Source: Dicyema japonicum
Lineage: Eukaryota; Dicyemida; Rhombozoa; Dicyemidae
Direction of reading: 5' to 3'
Length of the DNA stretch: 64,000 nucleotides
Assembly: GCA_011109175.1 (NCBI GenBank)
Contig: RDEW01000075.1
Span: 1-64,000, forward strand
Shown here: positions 24,101-35,534 of the stretch, piece by piece
How the letters are laid out: the number at the start of each line of letters is the position of its first letter
How positions within the stretch are numbered: the first letter of the stretch is position 1
Program-made: the position numbers and the translations under genes
Notes under the pieces: generated by a model
The model's database searches: none
Told to the model about the DNA's origin: nothing
Seen by the model: only the letters and a program-made list of their open reading frames with translations

Positions 24101-27100
24101 TCCAACGATGCATTGAATGTGATGTAAAATGGTTCCCGGTTATTAGCAATCAAAATGAATGTAATTCTAACAATATTTGCATCCTTCATGGAATGTTTCT
24201 GAAATAATAATTTAAGATCACCAAATCCTGGCAAATCTGATTCAATTCCGGCACTTCAGTACAGTTTATAGCTACGACGAGAGTACTACTACTGGATGTC
24301 GATAATTCTTTACATTCAAATTTAGGAAATGAAGAGTTATGTTTGGCAAATTGTATAATCATCTCAAATTCACTTTAAAATGACGACAAAACCAAAAACC
24401 TGGCAAATTCATTCATCGAATTGTATGCTACCATATGGCCACAAATTTTGGAACCTTCTTGCCTTAAACCTTCCCGTTGGTCTCTTAAAATCATATAATG
24501 GCAAACCGTTCAAGTAAGCAAAAAAATGACATTAAATTATGGTCTGAAGGCAAGACTACATGTTTTAACTTGACAATATTAAATGAGATGTATGAACGCC
24601 GAATATAAACCTGAAATTACAGATATGTACTTACCTCCATAGCAGCCCTACAAATCTTGATATCGTGGTGAGTAAAAAATCCGACGAGGACATCAACTAT
24701 CGATGCCTCTGATGTAATCAAACACTCAAGTTGAGTTTTACAACCTTCATTCCCGTACTGATTTATTGCAGACAGGAGAAATGACTCTACTTGGTTTGCT
24801 CTCAGCTGTACTGGAGGCAATGATGCGGCCAGCAAAACCTTAAAGTCAATATGAGTTCAACTTGTCGGGCTCTTAAGGCTACACTTGAGTTGGCTGGACT
24901 AGTAAGTGTCGTCAATTTGCAGAGAGTTTTCTTTATATCCCTAATAATGGCAGCATCATGATCAAAGACACAATTCTATGAATAATATGGAGATATACAA
25001 TCAGCATCAACATCATTTCGTTTTTTTTCTCCACGTAGTGGTGAGAAAATATATTTTCGGATACCAAATCGACCTGATTCTTATGAAAATCCATAAGTTT
25101 CGCGATACAAGTATCATATTGGTCTATCGTGAAATATTTTTTAGATACTATGTTGAAAATGAATTTCATTATCGTAATAACGGTTAATGAATTTAACAAC
25201 TGTTGACTTGAAATGATTTCCAATTCCGTTTTTGTATCTAAGAAAACTCACATTAAGAAAACTCACCTGTCAAGAACCAAGCGTATTCCACTAACAGATT
25301 CCAAAGAGTCAGTGGCATAATTATCTATGATCTCTCTTATCTACAATTTTTGATAAAAGGAAACTTTTTGACCGGGAAAATGAACAACTAGAGAAGTTAC
25401 GTTTTCATTGTAAAGATTCAATTGGTACATTATTGAAGAGAGCAAATCATGGGGGAGACCACAGTCAACTGACATAATCTCAGTCTAAAAATGATCTACA
25501 TTTCTTGCTTTTAATTCTTCCAAAGGCAAATGTGGGTTCAGAGCACAATCCATAAATGTCTTAAGTAAATTTTGCGCCCATGAATGAAAAAAAGGAGAAG
25601 GAACAACGTAGCCATCTAAGAGGGATTCAATAGTAGAGCAAATTTCCACATATTTTTCACACAAATTTTTATCAGCAGTGCGACCAGTTATTCCCATGAA
25701 ACCATTTTCCCAGTCAGTCACAGTACAATTAAATTTATCATCTTTCGGAGTGAAATTTGCAAGTAAAGTTCCAGCCAAAACAGGAATATTAGGAACGCAT
25801 GCATGAGTAATCCTTAAAATTAAAAATCAATGTAACCATCCTTCATGTGTTGTAAAAAGTTGAATTACCATCTTAAGAGATTCTATTTGAGCATACGGTT
25901 GATTTGCACCTACAAAAGATCCATCAGGGACTAAAAAGGACAATAATCTTCCAGAAGAAGGAGATCTATAGATTGAAAGTTAAAAATACCTGAGGGAACT
26001 CGTATCACTGTGTGGCAAAAACTGAAATGTTCTTCCATCAACAGTGACTCTGTAGCAATCATTGATGTGCTCTAAATAGGCAATATGAGTAGATTCAGAA
26101 AGAATAATCATAAGAGCTGAATCAGGCAATCTGTGAACATTTAATGTAACAATATCTCCATTCAAAACGACAGCAAAACGGCAATCTCCTATTCGGGACA
26201 CCTAAATAAAGTAACAAATCAAACTTGAAAAGTAAATTTATTAGTCTTCGATATCAAAGTTATCGTGAATGTATTTTTTAGATGATGTGAAGGTAAAAAT
26301 TGGCCTCTAAAATTAAATTTCAAGAACATACCGTTGTAGAGATTCTATGTATTTGTCCAAATTTAGGGATCTATCTGCTAGTAATACAGAAGCACAAAGA
26401 GCTGGCAAAAGAAAAGATATAGTCTGGGAATTTTTATATGACTCAAAAAATGTCGTATTGTATGTATTTAAACAGAATTTAGAGCAAGAGAGAACGTTGA
26501 TTAGCGATTCGTTGAAAGTATTGAATTCAGAAAGAACTAACATATGTTTAAGCGTTGATATCAATCGTCTTTAAAATCATTTAGAAAATTTACTTTCTAG
26601 CGGTTTCCCGATGGTTTCCACAAGCAAAAATATGGGCAATTTGGGAATCTGCAGATGGAATGAGAGTAGATGGAGACGCAAGTCCAGAGTAGCCCCAAAC
26701 GTCGTGCCAGCTGTAAAACATAAATTTATGAAGTTTTCCAGTGGATGAAGGCAAATTAAAATCTCCAGCGCGAATTCGGGCACTAATAACGTGTTTTTTT
26801 GGGGGCACTCGTGTGGAAAAGTCGGTAATATCTGAACAGAATTGATTTATATGTGAAATTGAAGCTAACGAAAGGCCCATAGCAATCTAAATTTTGTTAA
26901 AAATTGAACCTGCAACTGGAGGGCTGGGATATTAACTCCAGTAATTGCTTCAGTGCAAGGATGTTCAACTTGAAGGCGGGGGTTTACTTCTAGAAAGTAG
27001 TAATTCTTGTTTATTTGGTTGTAAAGAAATTCAACGGTTCCCAATCCGACATATGATGAAGCTTTCCAAAGTTTAACACTAGATTCTTCCATTTTCCGTA

Positions 27101-27981
27101 GAATTTCAGCAGGTATCTCAGCTGGTGCTTCTTCGATAACTTTTTGGTGACGAAACTGAAGCGAACAGTCACGTGAATACAACGAAAGGGCATTCCCATG
27201 ACAATCTCCGACCATTTGTATTTCAATATGCTTCGCGTTCTCAGCAAACCGCATCAACATAATGGGGGAGCCCGGACATTCTATAGAAACCTGATATAAA
27301 GCGTCAGAAATTCCACTTTCTGCTCTCACAACACGGATTCCTTTTCCTCCTCCCCCAGCGGTAGCTTTTACAACCAACGGGAAGCCCACTTTTAAATATT
27401 CAGTTTCGTTGTCACTCCAGGGCAATATTGGGATATCGTTAAGAAATGCTAAGTTCGTAGCGTTTTTTTTATCCCCCAAAAGCTCAATTGAATTTGACGA
27501 AGGTCCTATTTTTATACAGCTTAGCAAAACCTATAAAATAAATTCCTTTCATTGAAAGTTTACGAGGAAGATCGGGATTTTCTGATACCTTTCCCCATCC
27601 TACAAAGACAGCCTAGATAATAAATTTTACATACGTCGATATTTTTGGTAACAGCATATTTCACAACTACATCGACACTGATAATTCTTACAATAACACA
27701 ATCATCAGCAAAACGAATGCTTTCTTAAATAAGAAATATTAGAAACCGTTATTGCATAAAATATCTTCTTTGGTGGTTAAGAGAATTAATTTTATAGCCC
27801 TTTCGTCGTTGAATTCTTCAAAACACCATTCTCGAATAGAACGGATTCCTTTCATGGCTGAGAGGCCATTAGTTGCAATTAAAACTCTTCTTATTGGATT
27901 TGCATTGTGCTTTTTAATGAAATTTTCAAAAGAAGAAATCTGATTAATTTCTATTTCAACGTGGTTCTGATGATTAATCAT
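21144..27981 (-). CDS. ACACA: Acetyl-CoA carboxylase, eukaryotic multidomain type
   Basis: Makes malonyl-CoA from acetyl-CoA and bicarbonate, the committing step of fatty-acid synthesis. All parts are readable in order on the minus strand through many short introns. Biotin carboxylase (26.6-27.98 kb): [61 protein letters not shown]. Biotin carrier (25868-25975): [10 protein letters not shown], with the biotinyl Lys codon at 25873-25875. A poorly conserved central region follows. Carboxyltransferase (21.1-23.6 kb): [108 protein letters not shown]. The end ([14 protein letters not shown], stop 21144-21146) matches the family C-terminus. The biotin carboxylase domain is shorter than usual, and the G-run at 21800-21803 is off by one or two bases for the family's ELRGGSW. 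Confidence 0.92.
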
Positions 27982-28069
27982 CAAAAATCATTTTTAAATT
28001 ATTAATTTTAATAGTCATAACAAAAAAATATTTTTATAAATTATAAAGATAATTCAGTCAAAGCATAGA

Positions 28070-28740
28070 AGCTTGGCATCTAAATCCCAGTTCACCATTT
28101 TCACTACTGATAGAAGATTTAGGATGGACTCGAACTGTTTTTTGGAGATACTTCTATCCCTTCTACGCGGACCCAGAAGATCCTTGGGGTAGTTTTCGAC
28201 TCTCTGATGACGTTCTCGAGTCACGTGGAGGAGGTGCTTGCCAAGGGTCTTCGAAAATGGAACATTTTAAAAGATACATAAAGAAGATCTCCTTCCCCCT
28301 GCTGTTTACTTCAACAAGGTCTACCAACAAGGCATTGTTCCTACTATTGAATATGCCTGCTCCGCCTGGAGATTTGCCATTCCCTGTTCGAGAATTGATC
28401 GTTTGAACTCTCTCAGGCGGAAAATTATGCACTACACTGACATCTCCATTGGCGGCCTCGTTTCTGATGAGGCGACGTTGAAGAATGGCCAAGGTTTCCT
28501 ATGTTTCTGCAAGGAACAGGGAAACCCACTCAAGGAAAAGGTGGCCCATGCAGAGGAATTTCAGTCGGTAATAAAAAAGTGCACGTCGAAACCGATTCCG
28601 GAATGTGGTTAAGTCATCAGAATACCAGATGAAGAGAGTTCGGATGTTGTCGGAGGCTGGGATCACCTAATTAGTTAGTTTTGGCCTATCTTTCTTGGTG
28701 GTCTTGGGGTTAAATAAATAAATGAAAATAAAATAGAAGC
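28070..28740 (+). pseudogene. LINE RT thumb and 3' end, copy with tail
   Basis: The plus strand matches the reverse complement of 45.1-45.8 kb: an FRLSDDVLESRGGG-like shifted frame, TIEYACSAWRFAIP-type residues in another frame, and LTSPLAASFLMRR as a shifted form of DISICGLVSDEA. It ends with a GIT-stop (GGGATCACCTAATTAG) and the tail TTTCTTGGTGGTCTTGGGG then AAATAAATAAATG. It is frame-broken throughout. Confidence 0.65.
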
Positions 28741-28785
28741 TGGAATGTGTTTACCGTGGTATCATGTGGCTAACCTGAAATGGTA

Positions 28786-29952
28786 CAGTGCAACCTCCAT
28801 TTCGGGCGGACCTCATCATTGGGGCACATCTATTTTTGGGGCACCCCCAGGTTTTGGGGCAGTTTGAAAATTAGATCATTTGTATACAGTAATTTCCAAA
28901 TTTGGAAATTACATGAACCTCTTAGTGGGGCACTTAATTTTTTTTAATTTATATAAAGTCTTGCAATTAATATTAAATTTAATTATATAAAAGGTTATCT
29001 GATAATTCTATTGTTTAGGAGCAGTATCTAGAATTAAACAAAATTATATGAACTTTATAAATAATGGGTCCGTACAATCAAATTGTCTTAGTCAAATTTC
29101 ACAGAGAAGAGACAGTCTGTCACAGAAATTCGATAAAATTGTTTATGAATGCTTTTTTAAAGCAAGGGAAGAATTTATTCCCGTTTCAGGACCTATTCTT
29201 AAAAACATTGCTATAAAAGTAGCTAGGAATTTGAACTATACTTCATTCAGAGGTTCGAATGGTTGGCTTGAAAAATTTAAGAAAAGACACAATTTGTCAT
29301 TAAAGACAATAAGTGGTGAAAAAAATTCGTGTGATATTTCTTGCCTTGGAATTTTTTTTGATAAGTACGATGACTATGTTAATAACTATGGCATTGAAAA
29401 TATTTTCAACTGCGATGAAACGGGATTGTACATTAAAAGAATAACATCAAAATCGGAGAGTTTAGATAATATAATTAAAGATATAATTAATAATGAATTG
29501 GAGAGTTTAGATAACATAATTAAAGATATAATTACTGAAAATGAAGTAGAAAATGATGACGAGAATATATACGACGGAGTAAAATGTACCTATTCTTATT
29601 TGGAAACAATAACAGCGATGAATACACTTGAAGAGAACATTTTCAATTTGTTTCCTGAAGCTTCGAAAGATTATTATAATTTCAGAAAAATATTAGGAAT
29701 ACAAATGAAAAAATCCGCAACCGGAGGGAAATTAACAGACTATTTTCCTATCGTTAAATAAATTTGTTTTTAATATAATTCTGAAAAATCTATAATAAAA
29801 AAAAACATTATTTATCTATAAATTTAATAAAAAGCAAATTTAAATTGTTAAATGTGGATAAATCTAAAGAAAATGCCGAACCTCCATTTTTGGGGAAACC
29901 TCTGTTTTTTGGGCATTTTTTTAAATAGGTGCCCCAAATAGAGGTCATACTG
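28786..29952 (+). mobile_element. Pogo/Tigger-like DNA transposon, internally deleted
   Basis: The element starts CAGTGCAACCTCCATTTCGG and ends, on the opposite strand, CAGTATGACCTCTATTTGGG. These imperfect terminal inverted repeats are flanked by TA (28784-28785 and 29953-29954), the pogo target duplication. A 237-codon frame (29048-29761) is uninterrupted. It has a CENP-B-like helix-turn-helix (GSNGWLEKFKKRHNLSLKT) and the start of the DDE core (IFNCDETGLYIKR), then jumps to a C-terminal tail. The rest of the DDE domain is missing and replaced by two copies of ESLDNIIKDII. Such a protein could bind DNA but should not cut it. The element lies among LINE fragments. Confidence 0.8.
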
Positions 29953-29954
29953 TA

Positions 29955-30275
29955 TCACCAATTCCAGGAAGGAACAAAAAGAGCCATCAACTTCTCCCCA
30001 CCGTTTGCTGGTTCCCTTAACCTATGTGTCTCCGACTCCGTCTGGGACGAAGATTCCTTGTCATCATCCTACGCGGATGATTTAATCATCGCAGCACTCA
30101 ACCATTCGACATAAGTTACAACCTCTAATGCCTACGTGGAAGTGAATATTGTCTACGATTGGTTGATGGTCGCCAACCGTCTTACGATTTCGGCCACAAA
30201 ATCAATTTTTACTTTATTCACTTCAGACCGTCGTTCTAAAGAAGTCTTTAAGGCAGATATATAACCCGCTCATTG
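29955..30275 (+). pseudogene. LINE RT fragment with YADD box
   Basis: Frame from 29960 reads to SSSYADDLIIAALNHST, then after a shift AYVEVNIVYDWLMVANRLTI and SATKSIFTLFTSDRRSK. This parallels the copy at 45.6-45.8 kb (YADDQIIAARDKS, ANMLCVSASKSQF, FITDRRFKAG). It is a dead fragment of the same family. Confidence 0.65.
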
Positions 30276-30560
30276 ATCGGAACCTCATCCCAACCATTTG
30301 GAATTTATCCGATATGTGGCCGACCCTAAAGCCTGAGCGGTCTTGATTTCCCCTCTTCTTACAGACAAATATCCTTCTCTATTCATCTGCGAAATTGTTA
30401 AATAAATTAATTCTCGACATACTTCGCCCATATCTCCCCATGCCCCCCCCCTTTCAACACGGATTCGAGAATGGTCTCTCAACGACAACACACTTCACTA
30501 CACTAATAGAATACATTTCGGAGATTCTACAATGCAAACTAAATTATAAATTTTGAATTT
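30276..30560 (+). pseudogene. LINE RT fingers fragment
   Basis: The plus strand reads NLIPTIWNLSDMWPTLKPER, then SSAKLLNKLILDILRPYLPM and PFQHGFENGLSTTTHFTTLI, the entry motifs of a jockey-like RT. These belong N-terminal to the YADD box but lie after it here, so the pieces are out of order. Confidence 0.6.
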
Positions 30561-30639
30561 TAAACAAATAATGAATCTGATTGACTAAACTTCTCTACAA
30601 TTGCCACTTGAATGCAATTATTCTCGTGAAGAAGACAAT

Positions 30640-31475
30640 CGTCATTAATTCTATTTTATCACTGCAAATTGGACTGGCTTACAAATTTTGTTGATTCAAA
30701 ACTGCAAAACTTCCACCCTGAAAATTTCTCCTCCATAGACAGAGCTGTATACTATTTCAACAAAGCAATCATTGACGGGAGAAAAATTTTTTGTCAGAAA
30801 TGCATATATAAAATACGACTTATAAACAAAAAAAATAATTATGGAAAAATCACCTTTAAGAGAATGAAACATCGACCACGAGAGGTCATTAATCGAATCA
30901 GAGCACTAAACGTTCTGATCACGAAAAACACGAACAACATCCGAAAGAAGAAACTCATGCGAATCTCTGTTGCCATGAATAATTAGACCTCAATTTCCAA
31001 CATGTGAAAGATGTTGAGGCATCTGAAGAACCCAGAAAACGAAGATAACAAAGAACAATAACAGCTCAATCTGAATAAATTTATGAAACATTGTATCCGA
31101 ATCAGTCACATTCCTAATAAAAAGATTAACAAACAATCGAAAATAAAGATAAAGCCATCCAAAATAGCCCCGCTAAATTATTTTCTTTCTAACCTAATAA
31201 AAATTCAAGAGATCCAGTCAAAAGCAATCAATTAACTGGAAAAATATACAGATATAGAAATTGTCCCCAGAACACTTGAGTCTATCATAGAGGCAACTGA
31301 AGGCAATTTCAGAAGAGGAGGGATAAAAGACCCTCGTCCGTATAGAAAATTTGTGTGGTCACGGTCGGAGCATCGAGAAAAGATGGCCCGATTTTTTAAA
31401 TATGCCGGGATCACCTGAATATTAATTAGTGGTTAAGACGGTGATTTTTTGGGTTAAATAATAATAATAATCACT
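30640..31475 (+). pseudogene. LINE fragments: EN-RT linker and 3' end
   Basis: Plus-strand residues DWLTNFVDSKLQNFHPENFS and FNKAIIDGRK match the linker between endonuclease and RT in jockey-like elements. From 31060 a second piece ends with RPYRKFVWSRSEHREKMARF and KYAGIT-stop, followed by a TTTGGGTTAAATAATAATAA tail. Both parts are truncated relics with no palm domain between them. Confidence 0.6.
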
Positions 31476-31549
31476 GCATTATTTATTTACCCCATTTCCA
31501 TTCAATTAAAAAAACGGTGGCTAACAAGAAAGTAACTACTACAGGGGAA

Positions 31550-31700
31550 GTTCTAAAAAAGTTTTTTATGTGAGTCACCTGCTTGTGTAGAAAACTGCAT
31601 ACATTTATGTCGAACATACCTAACCTTTGTCCCTTACCAAACAACTACCAAATAGTTTACTTGTAGTTGCTAAGGGTTATGACTGCATTCTCAAAACTTG
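31550..31700 (-). repeat. Inverted copy of the 20.13 kb dispersed repeat
   Basis: The reverse complement contains CTATTTGGTAGTTGTTTGGT and AGGTGACTCACATAAAAAAC in the same order and spacing as 20160-20270. Confidence 0.5.
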
Positions 31701-31719
31701 AGGAGTCTACTGAGCCAGA

Positions 31720-32095
31720 TTCCAGACACTCAGAAAGCAATAACAGTTAAACTGATAAACATTTGCAATGCTTTCAACAATATTCACAGAGATGGAATCA
31801 CAAAGGTGAGTGTTTCCAGGATTCCGGTAATCAGCAGGATCGTAAACTTCTCATATGGTTTGCCGTGAGAGCTGATTTTCAGGCAACATACCTCGAATCT
31901 ACGACCTGAGTCCAACAGGGTAACCACATACTCTTCCCCTTAGGCATCGATTCTAATGTCTCAACAATCAGAGCTCCAATGAATATATAGTGATGTGACT
32001 ATTGGAGAGAACTGGGAAACTGTGATGACAGAGGTCACCATTATCTCGACTCTCGCTTGCACTGAGGATGATTTCGACTTATTTCCAAAATGTTT
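31720..32095 (+). pseudogene. RT fragment of the WYLDD lineage
   Basis: The plus strand reads KLINICNAFNNIHRDGITKV, RIPVISRIVNFSYGLP and, after shifts, VQQGNHILFPLGIDSN. This is the palm entry and a decayed VQQGDPLGPLLF box of the RT family seen intact near 57.3 kb. The YLDD box is missing. Confidence 0.5.
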
Positions 32096-32244
32096 CAGTT
32101 ATCGAAATTGAAAACACGATTTTCCTCGAATTAATGGGACAATTCTCTTCCCATATGTTAGTGGTATACACTCGCCTGCGACGCCACCTGTGTGATGCCC
32201 TCTGTTCTTAATCTGAATGCTGTTCTTAGTCTAGTAACTGCTTA

Positions 32245-33185
32245 TCTTAGTCTGAATGTTTAGAATTTGTTCGTCGACGTCCTTCATGGACATATTCTCT
32301 CGGTGGACTACAGCCACGGTAAGATACCGCCCAATGGCGTGGAACACATGTAGTCATCATGTTCTTGAAGTCAAACATCTTATAAGTTATCTCTGCCACT
32401 GTCACCGAACGGTAATGCTGAGAACAATTGAAGATCAAAGGGGCGAATCCAGATACAAAAAAATGAAATCGAGGCAACGGAACCTTGTTCGCGGCCAATT
32501 TACGTAAATCGGCTTCAGTTGACCTGGAAATCTCAAGCATTCAGTAACTCCGGTCATTGTGGATGACACAAGATGATTCAGGTCGCCATATGTGGGAGTA
32601 ATAAGTCTTAGAGTTCTGAAGCAGGTGTCGTAGAACGCCTCATTGTCAATACAATACTTTTGGTTGGTATATTCAACCAGTTGGTGAACGGAAAGGGTGG
32701 TTTTATACGGTTCGACCACTGTGTCGCTCAATTTAGATGACGGTATCACAGAAACGTGCTCATTATATGGTCGGGGAGCTCTTCTCGATTATCAGTGAAC
32801 CCATTCCAGACCCTGTTCCACCTGCAAGCGAATGTGTGAGCTGAAAGCCTTGCGTGGAGTCACAAGATTTAGCCTCCTTGTGTACTACGTCAAGAACTTA
32901 GTCCACAAGTTCCGTTCCTTCCGTGTAGTGTCCCTTAACCCAGTTGTTTCCGGCTCCTGATTTTACAAAGACAAAATTATCGAGAAGGAAAATTTGCCCG
33001 AAGGATCCACTACGGAGTGCATCCATTGTGCCAGGTTCTAGATCCACTAGGATCGCACGTGAGACATATTTGCCTCCTGAAGCTGTTTTAGAACACATTT
33101 ATCCGCTCTAGCTGTAGATATGAATCACCAAAGTAAGATCTGAAGGGTACTCAGCGTTTCATCTATCGATAGCAATCGAGATAAA
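32245..33185 (-). pseudogene. Beta-tubulin retropseudogene
   Basis: Minus-strand sequence runs through beta-tubulin in order without introns: [66 protein letters not shown] (nucleotide-binding loop), [48 protein letters not shown] and [19 protein letters not shown]. Frameshifts and stops interrupt it repeatedly and both termini are missing. Lack of introns plus decay fits a reverse-transcribed copy made by the LINE machinery of this genome. A functional tubulin cannot come from this locus. Confidence 0.85.
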
Positions 33186-33189
33186 CGGA

Positions 33190-33590
33190 GATGGCCTTCT
33201 CAATGAACGCAGTGTCTGATGACATCAGATGTGATAGTCGTGGGTTCGAATCCGAAAGATGGAGTTTTCGGAGAAGGTCAATTCTCGTCAAACAGATCCC
33301 ACTCATGAAGCAACGAGTCTTTCTGACACGATAAAGTAGTTGAAAGGGATCTTCCTACCTTCCCTCTGACCAAATCCACTGGTGAAGATTACAATTAAGA
33401 AAACACTTCCGCCGAAGAATGAAATGATGTCCGCGACGGTAGGACTTGTGATTAAAATGGAAAAGAGAGGGCCACTTCTCCACCTTTCTTAGAAAACAGA
33501 AGCCGATAATTGACTATTGGAAGATGGATTTGGTCATCACAAGTATACGTTCACCCATGGGTACCTTCCTTGGATTAATTCGATGTGACT
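33190..33590 (+). repeat. SINE-like repeat, family 3, with B-box-like motif
   Basis: GTGGGTTCGAATCCGAAAG (33239-33257) fits an RNA polymerase III B box. The following sequence (GGAGAAGGTCAATTCTCGTC, then a block matching reversed 48.24-48.5 kb) recurs inverted three times at 47.9-48.8 kb. The A box is not clear. Ends near CTTGGATTAATTCGATG. Confidence 0.6.
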
Positions 33591-34249
33591 GTTTGTGTTG
33601 GACTTAAAATTGTAAGTCCCTATATCTTCTTCGTCTTGGTGGACTTTTGAGATGTGGGAGAAATTTTCTTTAGCATCTGCATGCTGTCCATGATCGTAGA
33701 AACAATTTGTGTGAAACCCTGACAGTAGTACGATTCTACAGAAGGCGCGTAGGATCTCGTGAGGAAACTGGTAGATGAAGTAATGCGTTGGAAAGGAAAG
33801 ACTTGAACGTTACTTCACAACTTTTATGTAAGAATTTCACTAGGTTGTATCTAATAGGGATTCTGGCATCATAATCAAGATTTGCATTTGGACTAAAGCC
33901 GCCAATGAATGATTTAAAAAATTCATGAATTCGGCCCTTAAGATTATCTATAGTACTACAATGAGACTGAGTTTAAGAATAATCATAAAACTGTTCACTA
34001 CTAGTTGCTTTAGAAAACACGATGAGGTTTCATGTACCGCACGTGATACAAATAGATTGCACTCATTTGAATTTTTATGATAGCAACAATTTATGACTCA
34101 ATTTTTATCAGTAAACGTTCTACATCAATCAAAAATAATTAAATTAATCTAGGTTGCTTGAAACGTCAGATTGTTTCCTCTGACAATAGATACCGAGATA
34201 CGCCCCTGAAGTCATCCAGTCTCACTTAGATCTTTGGTGACCCTTTTTG
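33591..34249. other. No gene recognised
   Basis: No convincing frame or repeat on either strand. Possibly 3' flank of the uncertain minus-strand gene at 34.25-35.03 kb. Confidence 0.4.
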
Positions 34250-34251
34250 AG

Positions 34252-35031
34252 TTAAGAGGTCTGACATTTGGTGCAAGTGATGAGAAGAATTAGCATACAT
34301 AAACAATAGCAAAACCGATTTGATGCGTATTTCCTAATCTCGGTTATTGCACGTGTTATATCATGTATCCAATCTTTTCTGTGCCAATACCATCTATGTG
34401 ATCCAACCGTAATCAGATCAACATAGACAAACATGCTTATCCTCAACATCTAAAAGTACGTGGCTCAGGACTCTTCCCTGTGAATCTCTCGGAACACTTG
34501 AATATCGACTCAGTGAAAATAGGAATCTGTTCCTTCAATGTTTTCATGAGCCACCTTTCCAAATGCGGGAAGATGGTTGACGTTAAAAAAATTTTGCCCA
34601 CTCTTCTGCTGATTAAGCACTTGGAGGAACACGAGGCACAGGGAGATGAATTAAGTAATTGCAGAAGGGATTGAAGTTGCTAAATATCCTGTACAGTAAG
34701 AGCCCCCGAAGTAGACATTACAAACAAAAGAACTGACAGGCAGGAAATACCTGGCTTGGAACGCCACCTGAGTCGATGGTTTTTCAGTTTTTAACCTCAA
34801 ACTAACAAATATCCACTCAGCAAGAGCCAAAATTCTAAAAGAAAAAATACGTGACCTTAAATAACAATTCTTCTTCAACCCCATAGTATCCGAAACCTTT
34901 AAGGTTATAAAGCCCAAATTACTTACCTTCCTACTTACCACCGTCTCTTCGATAGCAAAAAGAAGGGAAAAGAGATGATTGATTGAGCGCATTTCTATAC
35001 AAATCGTTAAAAGGAATGCACTTTCAATCAT
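34252..35031 (-). CDS. Possible unidentified spliced gene
   Basis: Minus-strand open blocks separated by short GT..AG stretches look like the spliced genes nearby. The first block is MIESAFLLTICIEMRSINHL; an exon-like piece YLR/ILALAEWIFVSL is joined across a 21-bp GT-AG stretch. Another reads LQSLLQLLNSS, then RVGKIFLTSTIFPHLERWLM and KEQIPIFTESIF. The final block ends in a hydrophobic run (FCYCLCMLILLITC). I do not recognise the protein and could not build one continuous frame. It may be a decayed gene. Confidence 0.3.
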
Positions 35032-35219
35032 GAAAGTTTGACTATAAAGAAATATGTTGGAAAAAATATATCAAATTCTCAACCTAATCATTGCTCCTCA
35101 CTAAAGTGTAAAAACTGTTCTTAGTGAATTCCTCAATGATGATAGAAAATACAATCCTATTTTTCTGAAAACCCTTTTTATTACCCCTTCTGACAAGGAG
35201 TAGTAACATTCCAATTACG

Positions 35220-35400
35220 TAAACCTTCACTTAGGCAAACACACATTTTATTAAGAAGGAAAGAACAGCCAGGTTAATTACTGGAAGAATGAAGTCAAGA
35301 CATGATATTGTTCTTAACTTTTTTTTATAGTCGCTTATGAGTCAGAAGACAATCCGATTCATCAGTGATGAATCACTAATGTCGGAGTCACTGTCAATCC
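35220..35400 (-). repeat. Degenerate SINE family 1 copy
   Basis: Segments ACACATTTTATTAAG, GGAAAGAACAG and TGTCGGAGTCACTGTCAA lie in the same order as ACACACTTTATATAAG, GCAAAGAACAG and TGACGGCGTCACTCGTCAA of the 10.3 kb SINE. Head and tail are lost. Confidence 0.4.
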
Positions 35401-35534
35401 AGGAAACTGAGACTAATCACAACAAATATTCACCAAAAACACATTGAATAAACTAACAAAAGTTAATAAATTAATAAACTAATAAGGAATTATCTAAATA
35501 AAATTAATAATAACTAAATTGTATCAGAATCCCC

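Noticed and set aside
28163-28492. Minus-strand 109-codon frame.
   Set aside because: Antisense shadow of a LINE RT thumb relic matched by the 45.1-45.8 kb copy.
30285-30491. Minus-strand 68-codon frame in the 30.3 kb region.
   Set aside because: It is the reverse of LINE RT fingers, which are clearly readable on the plus strand.
34252-35031. Gamma-tubulin complex protein assignment for the unidentified gene.
   Set aside because: Only a vague likeness around LERWLM; the order of other motifs does not fit.
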